Shown here: piece after piece, positions 15,790 through 24,466 of the stretch
Numbering within the stretch: position 1 is the stretch's first letter
How the letters are laid out: each line of letters begins with the position of its first letter
DNA from: Halobacillus halophilus
GTDB lineage: Bacteria > Bacillota > Bacilli > Bacillales > Halobacillaceae
Length of the DNA stretch: 64,000 bases
Direction: 5' to 3'
Assembly (NCBI RefSeq): GCF_020171985.1
Contig: NZ_JAIVAL010000009.1
Span: 62,001 to 126,000, forward strand
Made by a program: the position numbers and the translations under genes
The notes under the pieces: generated by a model
Told to the model about the DNA's origin: nothing
What the model saw: the letters and a program-made list of their open reading frames with translations, nothing else
Databases searched by the model: none

Positions 15790-16656
15790 TTATGTCACCC
15801 CGCCTTGTTTCTGCATCTTATGGCAATAGCCCGTATCCGAACATTGGTAGAACTTCGTTCCCGTATGGCTGTCATAGATTTCATCGAGGAATACATTGTC
15901 GCTCCCACACAGGCGACAGGATTCTCCGTTGAATTCTTCTTCTTCGAATTGATAATCTTCGAATTGCAGCGGCTCGACATCTGTGTAGGGTGGGACCGCA
16001 TAAATTTTTTTCTCCCGCCCGGCTCCGAACAAGTACAGTCCATCAGCCTGATGCAATTTAGGAACGTCGTATCTCGGGATCGGGCTAGGATTAAAAATAT
16101 AGCGTCCGTGTACGATGCAAGGATAGTCCGCACCAATGGTTATTTCCCCGTATCGAACAATATCCTCATAAAGACGCACCCATATACTGCTGTACTCCTT
16201 TTCACCGTGAAGGCGTTCCGTCTCTGTTTCACGCGCTTCAACACGGCGCAGCGGCTCGGGTTCCGGCACCTGGAGGACAAGGATTTGATCGTCTCGAAGC
16301 TTTTCTTCTGGAATCCGGTGCCTAGTTTGAATGACGGAAGCCTCCGCTGTGTCTTCCGTTGTTTCGATACTGCTGCTCGTTTCCACAAGCTTTCTAATAC
16401 TTACGGCGTTGACGCTGTCGTCGTGACCCTGATCAATCACTTTCAGGCAGTCTTCCTTCCCAAGTAAGGATAAGGTGAGCTGAAGACCTCCCGTCCCCCA
16501 GCCACGGCCGATTGGAAGTTCCCGGGAAGCAAAAGGAACCTGGTAACCGGGAATGGCTATTCCTTTTAATACGGAACGTCGAATTTCCCGTTTAGATCCC
16601 TCGTCAAGAAAAGCAAAATTATATTCTTCCATCGCAAAGCTAGGTTGTTTCTGCAT
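15790..16656 (-). CDS. phnJ: carbon-phosphorus lyase PhnJ (radical SAM)
   Basis: 288 residues from the ATG at 16656, which follows AAGGAG and overlaps the end of phnI by 17 bases. The open frame reaches further upstream inside phnI, but E. coli PhnJ (281 residues) supports the shorter form. PhnJ cleaves the C-P bond of ribose 1-methylphosphonate 5-phosphate by radical-SAM chemistry, releasing methane and the cyclic phosphate. The motifs YNFAFLDEGSKR, IPGYQVPFASRE and PIGRGWGTGGLQ are typical. The C-terminal cysteines CRLCG and CSDTGYC, which bind the Fe-S cluster, are present. Confidence 0.96.
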   Translation of the reverse strand: MQKQPSFAMEEYNFAFLDEGSKREIRRSVLKGIAIPGYQVPFASRELPIGRGWGTGGLQLTLSLLGKEDCLKVIDQGHDDSVNAVSIRKLVETSSSIETTEDTAEASVIQTRHRIPEEKLRDDQILVLQVPEPEPLRRVEARETETERLHGEKEYSSIWVRLYEDIVRYGEITIGADYPCIVHGRYIFNPSPIPRYDVPKLHQADGLYLFGAGREKKIYAVPPYTDVEPLQFEDYQFEEEEFNGESCRLCGSDNVFLDEIYDSHTGTKFYQCSDTGYCHKMQKQGGVT

Positions 16657-17758
16657 ATTCTTCCGCTCCTTTTCCTGACTGTTTTTGCTGAGCTTGACGA
16701 ATACGGTCAAGCTTGGACTGAAAGGTAATGTAGTGTGGTAATTTTAGGTGGGATACAAATCCATATGACTCCACGCTGTCGATGTGAGTCAGTACATATT
16801 CCTCATCCTGGGATACTTGATCACCTGTCGTTTCCAGACTACGATCAAGGATCGACATAGCAATCCCTTTTACCTCGTTCTGACCAAGCGTCAATCCATA
16901 ACCAATAGCAAACTGCAGATCTTCTTCGTCTTCATTCTCGTCAAATGAGTTAATACTTTCTACCTCTGTCATCATGACTTCTCCAAGATAAATTCCATCA
17001 TCATCGTTTTCACCAAACGGATAAGGAATGGTAACTTCAGTGTAGCCGACTCGCAGTTCTCCTACGGTTGGGTGAATGACTCCAAACCCCCGCATACTGC
17101 TATACGCTAGTGACGTCATAGCCCCTGTTTCACCTCGGGCTAGAGTTTGAAGACGTGCTGATCTTGAAGCAGGGAACGTGAGTTTTTGACGAGTAATATC
17201 GCAGGGAACCACTTCTTCATCTTTTTTCGTGTTGGCGACAAGGCCCTGCTCCCTCAGGAGATCTACGATTTTTGGAAAAGTAATTCGCTCCTGCTCCTCT
17301 TCATCCACCAGCCCATAGTCTGTGGCAAACCGCTGAAGTGCCTCTTCATTTTCGTGGCGAAGGCTGAATTGAAGAAGACGGTGTGTATAATCGTTCGTCG
17401 GTCCAAGCATCTGCCCGCCCGGTATGTCTTTAAAAGAGGCTGATATTCGTCGGATGACTCTCATGGAAGAGGTATCTACTGCATGAGAATAAAAATGACG
17501 CGGAAGCGTAGAACGATAAGCTCTCATCAGAAAGGTTGCCTCAAGCGGATCTCCCTCTGCCTGCTTTAAAGCTATTGCTGCATATTCTGGCGCATACATA
17601 CCGCCTTCTCCCATAATGCGATCAATCAGGAGCCGCATTTGCTTTTCAATCATTTGCGGATCTAGTAAACTTGTTATTTCACTTGTCCGGTAATATTTTG
17701 ATAGTTTATCAGCCTGTTCAATGGCTTCCTGGCCACCCGTTACTGCTACATAACCCAA
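16640..17758 (-). CDS. phnI: C-P lyase core subunit PhnI
   Basis: 372 residues beginning MGYVAVTGGQEAIEQA at a TTG preceded by AAGGTGA. PhnI is the nucleosidase-like subunit that, with PhnG, H and L, displaces adenine from ATP by the phosphonate. Blocks such as MIEKQMRLLIDRIMGEGGMYAPEYAA and TLARGETGAMTSLAYSSMRG are conserved in the family, though only partial strings are quoted here. It ends inside the start of phnJ, giving tight coupling. Confidence 0.95.
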   Translation of the reverse strand: MGYVAVTGGQEAIEQADKLSKYYRTSEITSLLDPQMIEKQMRLLIDRIMGEGGMYAPEYAAIALKQAEGDPLEATFLMRAYRSTLPRHFYSHAVDTSSMRVIRRISASFKDIPGGQMLGPTNDYTHRLLQFSLRHENEEALQRFATDYGLVDEEEQERITFPKIVDLLREQGLVANTKKDEEVVPCDITRQKLTFPASRSARLQTLARGETGAMTSLAYSSMRGFGVIHPTVGELRVGYTEVTIPYPFGENDDDGIYLGEVMMTEVESINSFDENEDEEDLQFAIGYGLTLGQNEVKGIAMSILDRSLETTGDQVSQDEEYVLTHIDSVESYGFVSHLKLPHYITFQSKLDRIRQAQQKQSGKGAEEYAETT

Positions 17759-17764
17759 TTCACT

Positions 17765-18379
17765 TCACCTTCTTTCTACTTTAGTTGTTCTAGGGATAGC
17801 TATCAGCTTTCCTGTTCTCGTAATGAGACATATATCAATTCCAAGAGGATACTCAACTGTCAGCTCGTCCCGGTGCTCCATCCACTTGTGGTTTATTCCT
17901 TCAATGTAAATGGATTTTTTGCTTTCTATTCCAGGTCCGGTCAAATCGTATGTTTTTGCAGACTCACTTCTTTCAAATCCATCAACGAGAAGAAATACCG
18001 TCGCACTCTGGTGGGGCTGATATAACGTTCCGGTCTTTAACTGCTTCATAAAAGGTAGAATTTGTTCTTGTTCCATAGATTCTACAAAATGGTAATCTGC
18101 CCGTTCACCACTTGCTGCTTTACTAAAGGTTTCCCAGTGAATGTACCTTCTTATTGCTTCAGCTTGTCCCGATTCAATTTGAAAAGTCGTTTCCTGATCC
18201 AATAACGTGAAGGCAATACCCATCATTGCTTTTGGAAACGCTGCAGGCGGCTGGGTGGACTCACAGAACTTTTGTACATCTGTTTGTGTACCCGGTCGGC
18301 TAAAAGCATCTACCATTTCACGGAAAATATGCTGGGAATCATGAACGGGATCGAACCCTGATATCATTGTATTAGTCAT
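17765..18379 (-). CDS. phnH: C-P lyase core subunit PhnH
   Basis: 204 residues from the second ATG of an ATGATG pair, six bases after GGAGG; it overlaps phnG by eight bases. The start GFDPVHDSQHIFREMVDAFSRPGT is characteristic of PhnH, here quoted from about residue 7 as GFDPVHDSQHIFREM and DAFSRPGT. PhnH is a core subunit whose exact chemistry is not settled. It sits between phnG and phnI in the standard order. Confidence 0.94.
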   Translation of the reverse strand: MTNTMISGFDPVHDSQHIFREMVDAFSRPGTQTDVQKFCESTQPPAAFPKAMMGIAFTLLDQETTFQIESGQAEAIRRYIHWETFSKAASGERADYHFVESMEQEQILPFMKQLKTGTLYQPHQSATVFLLVDGFERSESAKTYDLTGPGIESKKSIYIEGINHKWMEHRDELTVEYPLGIDICLITRTGKLIAIPRTTKVERR

Positions 18380-18803
18380 CATAATCCTCCATTGTGTCAA
18401 AGTTTACTTTCGTTCTTGCAGCTCTGACTGCTTCTCCCTGATGACGCTTGTGAATAGCTTCTTCCTCTTCCAACAGACGCGCTCCCCAGGATTCCGTTTC
18501 CTTTAATCGGACGTTAAGAGCAGCGTCAATAACAGCGAGATGATAGGCTTTTTCCGGGCGCTCTCCCATAATGACTCCTATTCCTTTTTTATCATCAATG
18601 GATACACCGCACTCAGTAACGAGTACTTCGCCCGCATAAAAAGGCTGGTTGGAAACAGAATCCTTGTTTTTCAGCATGACCAGACTCTTTTGGGGCTGCT
18701 TATCCAAATAAATCGCATGGTTCTTCTCAATTTCCTCTGCCATAGACTCGGCTAATTCATCTCTGCCTTCTACTAATATTCTGGTGAGGCGCTTCTTTTT
18801 CAT
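18372..18803 (-). CDS. phnG: C-P lyase core subunit PhnG
   Basis: 143 residues, the common PhnG length. Typical are VLVTECGVSIDDKKGIGVIM (about 63-82) and AYHLAVIDAALN (about 88-99). It is a small subunit of the PhnGHIJ core. A GAGGAGGTC site precedes the ATG. It is the first structural gene after the phnF-type regulator, 37 bases downstream of it. Confidence 0.93.
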   Translation of the reverse strand: MKKKRLTRILVEGRDELAESMAEEIEKNHAIYLDKQPQKSLVMLKNKDSVSNQPFYAGEVLVTECGVSIDDKKGIGVIMGERPEKAYHLAVIDAALNVRLKETESWGARLLEEEEAIHKRHQGEAVRAARTKVNFDTMEDYDD

Positions 18804-18840
18804 AGATGATGACCTCCTCGAGTATTCATTTTCACAAACC

Positions 18841-19566
18841 TTATAGTTCAGAAGTTACCTGACATAGGTCCCCTCGATATTTTGCTTTTGTGTACTCCAT
18901 TCGTCCGGCAATTTCATCCTTTACAATGCTCTCTATTTGTAAAAGGGGTGTACTTGGAGATATTTGTAAATATGACCCCTCATTTCCTGTTGGAACCACA
19001 GCCTGGAACGTAGAATTGATCCGCTTTGGCAGCACTTTGTAGTTCTTTTTTAAGATGTCATATAATGAAACAAAACTGGTCAAGTGCTTACTGATGTCTG
19101 GAAACATATCTGCCGGCAGCCACGTTTCATTCCAGGCAAGTGGAGTATCGTCTGCAAAACGAAGAAATTCAAAACGATAGACTTCGTCGTTCGCTGACAG
19201 GTGAAGAGCTTCCTGCACTTTTTTAGACGGAAGTCTCTTCTCTTGAGAGACAATGATCGCTGAAGGCTTCATACCAAGATTCTGAACCATAGATGAAAAC
19301 TTGGTAAAAGGTGTAATCGTGTATTGCAGATCAAGCGGAGGTTCATTGACAAAATACCCCACTCCTTTTTTCCGACTGACCAATCCAATATCTGTCAGAC
19401 GATCCATTGCCTTTCGAATGGTATAACGATTAGTATAGAATCTATGGCACATAGACGCTTCAGAAGGAAGGCGTTTGCCATCACTGTAAACCCCTCGTTC
19501 AATTTCAGTTTGAATTTCATCCGCGATCGACATGGACATTGATATATTACTGTTTTTAAGTTTCAT
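18841..19566 (-). CDS. phnF: GntR-family regulator, PhnF type
   Basis: 241 residues from the ATG at 19566, five bases after GGAGGTG; the frame opens 23 codons earlier without a site. An N-terminal GntR winged helix (IADEIQTEIERGVY, then LPSEASMCHRFYTNRYTIRKA) is followed by a UTRA ligand-binding domain (about 85-240, with YRFEFLRFADDTPLAWNETW). It belongs to the HutC/PhnF subgroup. As first gene of the phnFGHIJK operon it probably regulates that operon. A phosphonate or phosphate-ester ligand is inferred. Confidence 0.88.
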   Translation of the reverse strand: MKLKNSNISMSMSIADEIQTEIERGVYSDGKRLPSEASMCHRFYTNRYTIRKAMDRLTDIGLVSRKKGVGYFVNEPPLDLQYTITPFTKFSSMVQNLGMKPSAIIVSQEKRLPSKKVQEALHLSANDEVYRFEFLRFADDTPLAWNETWLPADMFPDISKHLTSFVSLYDILKKNYKVLPKRINSTFQAVVPTGNEGSYLQISPSTPLLQIESIVKDEIAGRMEYTKAKYRGDLCQVTSEL

Positions 19567-19631
19567 CTCTGCACCTCCATGAAAGGATATCCCTTCTCTA
19601 CACCCTACGGTAATAAATAGAGATGAAATCG

Positions 19632-19670
19632 GCATTAAGGTGTGTTAGATGTACTTAAAGATCATGTAAA
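19632..19670 (-). promoter_or_regulatory. PhoP-box-like direct repeats upstream of phnF
   Basis: Reading the minus strand, hexamers TTTACA, TTTAAG, CTAACA and TAATGC recur every 11 bp (19665-19670, 19654-19659, 19643-19648, 19632-19637). Bacillus PhoP binds TTAACA-like direct repeats with this spacing. The site lies 66-104 bp before the phnF start, so phosphate-starvation control of phnF-phnPP is likely. Confidence 0.65.
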
Positions 19671-19763
19671 CCTGTACGATTGTTTTCTTAACATTTGGAC
19701 CTATCATTCTAATAAATCCCGTTAAATTAAGTTTTCTACTTGTTGAACTTTTTTATAAATAGC

Positions 19764-20621
19764 TTAATGTCCACTGATATTTGTTTTGAAGCGAATCGCA
19801 ATAACTTCCAGCAGCACAGCAAATGTTAAAATATAGTACGTAATCGCTCCTATTTCATTCAGGTCGAAATAAAAGGAACTCGCCATAAACATGTTATAAC
19901 CGATACCCCCGGCCCCTGCGGCTGCACCCATGGCTACAGCAACTGAAAAATTAATCTCAAACCTCATAAAGGTCCAGGAAACTAAATAGGAAAGAGAGGA
20001 AGGAATGACGGCCTGCACAACAATCTGCCACCAGGAAGCACCACTTGCCCGCAGCGCTTCAATCACGCCTTCATCCAGCTCTTCAAAAGATTCGGAGTAG
20101 GCTTTAATCAAATAACCCGCTGAGTGGAAGGTCATCCCAATAACAGCGGCCACACTTCCAAGCCCGGCAGCTACCGCAAAAATTAATACCCAAAGCACAG
20201 TAGGAACGGCCCGGATAAAAGCCACAGAGCCTTTAATTACGTTCGAAACCCTTTTGTTAGATAAATTCTCTGCGGACAAAAGGCCGAATAACAGCCCTAG
20301 TGCTGCCCCAAACAAAGTCGTTAAAAAAGCAAGTCCCATAGTAATCAAGACCGCGTAAAAACCTTCCCAGAACGAAAAGTGATTCAACTGAGGCGTGGTA
20401 AACATAGTTTGAAAATTAGTCACGGTATCCACCAGGCCAGCCCAGAAATCAATCGTTTGAAAATTTATAGTTGCGAAACTCAGAACCGTAAGAATGGCCA
20501 TAATAGCCAGTGTAATCCGCAGCACAAAAGTAGATTTTGAGAACGGTTTGATTTTGATGCGATTCGATTTACTATGCCGTAATATCGTGCTGGATTGCTG
20601 AATCGATTTGGCATCCATCAT
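19764..20621 (-). CDS. phnE: phosphonate ABC transporter permease PhnE (second)
   Basis: About 285 residues. A signal-anchor-like first helix (about 29-50) is followed by the binding-protein-dependent permease domain. The coupling loop EALRASGASWWQIVVQAVIPS (EAA motif) is clear. It overlaps the first phnE by four bases (ATGA). With PhnC and PhnD it imports phosphonates across the membrane. Confidence 0.93.
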   Translation of the reverse strand: MMDAKSIQQSSTILRHSKSNRIKIKPFSKSTFVLRITLAIMAILTVLSFATINFQTIDFWAGLVDTVTNFQTMFTTPQLNHFSFWEGFYAVLITMGLAFLTTLFGAALGLLFGLLSAENLSNKRVSNVIKGSVAFIRAVPTVLWVLIFAVAAGLGSVAAVIGMTFHSAGYLIKAYSESFEELDEGVIEALRASGASWWQIVVQAVIPSSLSYLVSWTFMRFEINFSVAVAMGAAAGAGGIGYNMFMASSFYFDLNEIGAITYYILTFAVLLEVIAIRFKTNISGH

Positions 20622-21403
20622 AAAACCACCCTTCGTACATAATTGGAAAGGTATTCGAGAATCAGAATGACGATGACAATCGTAATGACCACCAGACTGG
20701 CAGTATTATAATCAAGACTCTTATAATAAAGGTCGAAAACAAATCCAATTCCAGTACCCGTAAGAATTCCAACTAGTGTGGCACTTCTTATGTTCATTTC
20801 AACCATAAACAAGATCCAGCTCATCATCTGCGGGGTGCTGGAAGGCAGAATAGCCTGAATGATGATAGAAGGATAGCTTGCTCCGGTAGCACGCAAGGCT
20901 TCGATCGAATGCCCCCCTACTTCATCAAGTGTTTCAATAAACGCTCTAGTGAGAAAACCAAAGGATACAAAGAATAAAGCGAAATATCCCGTTAAGGCGC
21001 TCTGTCCGAAGGAAAAGAGTAAAATCAAAGCCCAGGCCGCCACATCAATATTACGGAACACGGTAGCCGTCCCCCGGCTCAACACACTCAGGAAATTGTT
21101 AACCTTCGTAACTTTAGATCCGAACAAGGAAAAAAACAGGGCGAACACAGCAGCTACTGTCGTTGCCGCTACTGAGGTTAATACAGTTCTCCCGAGCTGA
21201 ATGAGAATACTCGGAAGATTATCCAACGAAGCAGCTGTCGGGTAAAAGCTTGACAGCCCCCAATGGATCGACTTCGGTATAGAAGAAAAACCTTTGATCA
21301 CATCATATTGCGTAATAATCATGGCTCCATAAGTGAAAGCTGCTAAAATAGCTAGCATCAAAAGAGAGCTCAGACGTTTTTTCTTAAAAATATCAAATTG
21401 CAT
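20618..21403 (-). CDS. phnE: phosphonate ABC transporter permease PhnE (first)
   Basis: 261 residues from the ATG at 21403, which follows GGGTGG inside the end of phnC; a GTG three codons earlier is less well placed. It has a permease domain with EAA loop EALRATGASYPSIIIQ. The two PhnE proteins probably form a heterodimeric channel. It overlaps phnC by 11 bases. Confidence 0.93.
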   Translation of the reverse strand: MQFDIFKKKRLSSLLMLAILAAFTYGAMIITQYDVIKGFSSIPKSIHWGLSSFYPTAASLDNLPSILIQLGRTVLTSVAATTVAAVFALFFSLFGSKVTKVNNFLSVLSRGTATVFRNIDVAAWALILLFSFGQSALTGYFALFFVSFGFLTRAFIETLDEVGGHSIEALRATGASYPSIIIQAILPSSTPQMMSWILFMVEMNIRSATLVGILTGTGIGFVFDLYYKSLDYNTASLVVITIVIVILILEYLSNYVRRVVL

Positions 21404-22181
21404 TTTGACCACCCAGCTTCACCATTAAATCGTTAGCTTCTGAACCATATATCGATTGAATGATCTCTTGGGTTACCTCTTTAGGGGAACCGTCGAAAAC
21501 AATCTTCCCGCCGCTTACTCCAATAATTCTGTCTGAGTAGCTGAGAGCTACGTCCACCTGATGGAGGTTTACAAGTGCGGTGATCCCCATCGACCTTGAG
21601 ATACTCTTTAAGTGGTCCATGATTCGCTTTGAGGCATTCGGGTCAAGAGAAGCGATCGGTTCGTCACACAATAGCATTTTGGGCTCTTGAATCAGAGCAC
21701 GAGCAATTCCTACACGCTGCTTCTGTCCCCCTGATAACTGATCACATCGCTTATAAATTTGTTCACGAAGACCAAGCATCTCAAGCAGTTCAATGCCTCG
21801 TTCTTTTTCTTCTTCTTTATAAAGCCCCAGCATTCCAGCTACGGTTGATTTATAGCCAAGACGTCCGTGCAGAACATTCTCAATTACCGTCAATCTTTCG
21901 ACTAAATTGTAATGCTGAAAAATCATACCGATATTGGTACGTAAACCACGAAGTTCTCGTTTATTCATCTGCTGGAGTATGGCATTATCGAAATGTATTT
22001 CCCCGTCTGTCGTATCCACCATTTGATTGATACAACGAAGGAGAGTTGATTTTCCTGCACCAGATGGGCCGATAACAGAAACAAACTCTCCTTCATTGAC
22101 AGAGAAGCTAACGTCAGATAACGCCAACGTATCATGGCCATATTGCTTGGATACATGTTGGACATTTAATAACGTTGTCAT
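21393..22181 (-). CDS. phnC: phosphonate ABC transporter ATPase PhnC
   Basis: 262 residues. Walker A GPSGAGKS (about 36-43), signature LSGGQKQRVGIARAL, Walker B MLLCDEP, and the PhnC-typical VLHGRLGYKST (about 104-114). It energises phosphonate import with PhnD and the two PhnE proteins. Ribosome site AAGGAG precedes the ATG. Confidence 0.96.
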   Translation of the reverse strand: MTTLLNVQHVSKQYGHDTLALSDVSFSVNEGEFVSVIGPSGAGKSTLLRCINQMVDTTDGEIHFDNAILQQMNKRELRGLRTNIGMIFQHYNLVERLTVIENVLHGRLGYKSTVAGMLGLYKEEEKERGIELLEMLGLREQIYKRCDQLSGGQKQRVGIARALIQEPKMLLCDEPIASLDPNASKRIMDHLKSISRSMGITALVNLHQVDVALSYSDRIIGVSGGKIVFDGSPKEVTQEIIQSIYGSEANDLMVKLGGQNAI

Positions 22182-22227
22182 AGTTAACTCCTTTTAATTT
22201 AGAATAATAGTTTAAAGGCAGTCTTTC

Positions 22228-23292
22228 TTATTTAGAAAGTTCACGGATCGGGTCAAACCAAGAATTGTCCACTTTTACAAAGCGTTCTTTCCCAGTGGTG
22301 AAGAACAATGCATTGTCACTGCTGTCTTCTGGTACAAAGATTTCTTTATTATTGGCCGTTTCATCGGATGTGAAAGCATCAACCAGCGTTTTCTGTGTAT
22401 CTTCGCTCATTGTGTTAGTGTTCATGGCAAAAGGAGCATTTAGAACAGGAGTTACGGAGATCAGACCGAACTTCTCGCCCGCAAGCTGACTAAATGGTTC
22501 GGCTGCATCTTCCGCTACGCTGTACACAGCGCCCGGGCGGTTATGCTCACCTTCTACATTTTCTACATAGTTGCCTACACATACATCGCAGAATGCGGCT
22601 ACTTCTGTTTTATCCGTAATCAGATTAACAGCAGAACCCTGGTGTGAACCGCCAAACTGTACTTGGCTGAAGAATTCGCCGCCTTTCAAAAGATCTTTCT
22701 GGGTTAGATCACTGTATTTATCCATTTCACTGAAGTGAGAAACAATTCCAGCAGAAGGAACTTTGAATCCGGACGTTGAACTTTGAGATACGAAGGAGAA
22801 ACTTTTTCCTGCGATATTGTTAATAGAGAACTCTTCTCCATTTTTGTACTTGTTCATGTTGCCTTCCTTAACGGCTAGCCAGCTGTAATATTGAGCATCT
22901 TCCAGAGTACCGGATTCCCCGCTTGAAACAGCAAGAGGCTTCACATTTTCATTTTTTTTGTGTGCTTCAATATATCCTTGAGCGCCCATATAAGCTACAT
23001 CTGCATTCCCATTAGCTATCGCTTCAATTGCGATAATATAATCAGTGGTTGTTTTGTGTTCGACTTTCTTCCCTGTTGCGTCTTCCACCATTTTACCGAT
23101 ACTCTGACGTGCTTCTTTCAAATCCCCGCCTGATTCATTTGGGTACCAGGCAATCGTTATTGTATCGTCACCAGATCCAGAACCAGAATTTGAATCAGAC
23201 CCTGACGTACCCTCTCCACTAGTTTCAGAAGAAGCACACCCGACGAGTGTTAAAAACATAAGTGTCAAAACCGATAAGAACAATTTCTTCAT
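22228..23292 (-). CDS. phnD: phosphonate-binding lipoprotein PhnD
   Basis: 354 residues from the ATG at 23292, seven bases after GGGGGA; the frame opens five codons earlier. A lipoprotein signal ends in LVGC (Cys at about 19), then a Ser/Gly/Asp linker (about 23-45). The PhnD-type periplasmic-binding fold follows: TIAWYPNESGGDLKEARQ and ADVAYMGAQGYIEA, with the WYPNE and SSTSGFKVPSAG stretches lining the ligand site. It captures phosphonates outside the cell for PhnCEE. First gene of the transport operon. Confidence 0.94.
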   Translation of the reverse strand: MKKLFLSVLTLMFLTLVGCASSETSGEGTSGSDSNSGSGSGDDTITIAWYPNESGGDLKEARQSIGKMVEDATGKKVEHKTTTDYIIAIEAIANGNADVAYMGAQGYIEAHKKNENVKPLAVSSGESGTLEDAQYYSWLAVKEGNMNKYKNGEEFSINNIAGKSFSFVSQSSTSGFKVPSAGIVSHFSEMDKYSDLTQKDLLKGGEFFSQVQFGGSHQGSAVNLITDKTEVAAFCDVCVGNYVENVEGEHNRPGAVYSVAEDAAEPFSQLAGEKFGLISVTPVLNAPFAMNTNTMSEDTQKTLVDAFTSDETANNKEIFVPEDSSDNALFFTTGKERFVKVDNSWFDPIRELSK

Positions 23293-23396
23293 TTTCGAAT
23301 CCCCCATAAAATTAAATGATTATCCTCGACGAAAATCCAACTTTCGCTGGGACAATTCATACTATAGGGAAAGAAGGTCAATGAACTATTAAGAAA

Positions 23397-23435
23397 ACAC
23401 AGTTTTGTATTAAGAGTATATTGACTAGTTGTAAA
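23397..23435 (-). promoter_or_regulatory. PhoP-box-like direct repeats upstream of phnD
   Basis: On the minus strand TTTACA (23430-23435), TCAATA (23419-23424) and TTAATA (23408-23413) recur every 11 bp, followed by a degenerate fourth unit. This is the same layout as before phnF. It lies about 105-145 bp before the phnD start. A possible -10 (TATAGT/TATGAA) is near 23357-23370. Confidence 0.6.
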
Positions 23436-23665
23436 TTAAGAGCAGGTGCAAATACTAAACAGCAAAGATTCGAGAAAGAAGGAAAGAAGAGAACGTTTTC
23501 CTTTTTATGGATGACCTGAGGTGGTAAATAAAGGGATTTAATAAAAACTTGCTATTCTCATTTTAATTTTTTCGTTTAATTAAATACCTGCGGTGGTACC
23601 CGTATTATGTGAGGGGATAAGTGAATTAACAAATGTAAGCTATGCTGGGTGAGGTGATGATTGTT

Positions 23666-24442
23666 ATGAGTACGGCCTTTTTAATCACGATCTTTATTAT
23701 TGGTTTGGCAGGTTCCTTCCTATCTGGACTTGTTGGTATAGGAGGAGCTATTGTTAATTATCCAATGCTTCTCTATATCCCGCCCTTGCTTGGGTTTAGC
23801 GGATTCAGCGCCCATGAAGCGGCCGGCGTTGTAGCTGTCCAAGTATTAGCCGCTTCTTTTGGAGGGACTCTCGGTTATCGGAAGGGAAATCAACTCTATA
23901 AGCCGCTGATTTTATATATGGGAATGGCTGTTTTAATCGGCAGTCTGATCGGCGGCTTTGGAGCAAAGTATCTTTCCGAACACATCATCAACTTGATCTA
24001 TGCTATATTAGCTTTGATAGCAGTCGTTATGATGTTCATCCCTGCCAAGGCCAGTAACGAGCAGTCGGAAGATATCTCATTCAATAAATGGATTGCTTCT
24101 GGTTCTTCCTTTATTGTCGGAATAGGTGCCGGTATTGTAGGAGCAGGCGGAGCGTTCTTACTTGTCCCTATCATGCTCGTTGTGCTTCGAATACCGACGC
24201 GAATCACGATTGCTTCTTCCTTGGCCATAACATTCATTTCCTCAGTAGGATCGGTAACAGGTAAGCTTTTTTCTGGAGATGTTCCACTCTTGCCTGCAGC
24301 CGTCATTGCCATTGCAAGTATCCTCACCTCCCAGCTTGGAGCTAAAGCAGGACAAAACACGAACACAAAAGTACTGCAATGGATTTTAGCAATATTAATT
24401 GCAGGCACAGCTATTAAAGTATGGTCAGATATTTTATTCTAA
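23666..24442 (+). CDS. TauE/SafE-family sulfite or thiosulfate exporter
   Basis: 258 residues from the ATG at 23666, the best spaced after GAGGTGAT; two earlier in-frame ATGs lie before or against that site. Eight or so membrane helices in the TauE arrangement, with duplicated glycine-rich turns: GLVGIGGAIVNYPMLLYI near the N-terminus and GIGAGIVGAGGAFLLVPI in the second half. Members export sulfite, thiosulfate or related anions. It is 24 bases before a rhodanese/persulfide-dioxygenase gene, so export of sulfite or thiosulfate made by that enzyme is likely. An imperfect repeat (AATAC...GTATT, 23583-23606) lies 60 bp upstream and may be an operator. Confidence 0.88.
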   Translation: MSTAFLITIFIIGLAGSFLSGLVGIGGAIVNYPMLLYIPPLLGFSGFSAHEAAGVVAVQVLAASFGGTLGYRKGNQLYKPLILYMGMAVLIGSLIGGFGAKYLSEHIINLIYAILALIAVVMMFIPAKASNEQSEDISFNKWIASGSSFIVGIGAGIVGAGGAFLLVPIMLVVLRIPTRITIASSLAITFISSVGSVTGKLFSGDVPLLPAAVIAIASILTSQLGAKAGQNTNTKVLQWILAILIAGTAIKVWSDILF

Positions 24443-24466
24443 CGATTTTAAATTGGAGGGGTAATT

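Noticed and set aside
15805-16467. A 220-codon plus-strand open frame
   Set aside because: Entirely antisense to phnJ, which has strong family motifs; the translation is not protein-like.
23583-23606. A CstR-type operator before the TauE gene
   Set aside because: Only short arms (AATAC/GTATT) pair, the TACC/GGTA core has a different centre, and no CstR-like regulator is in the window.
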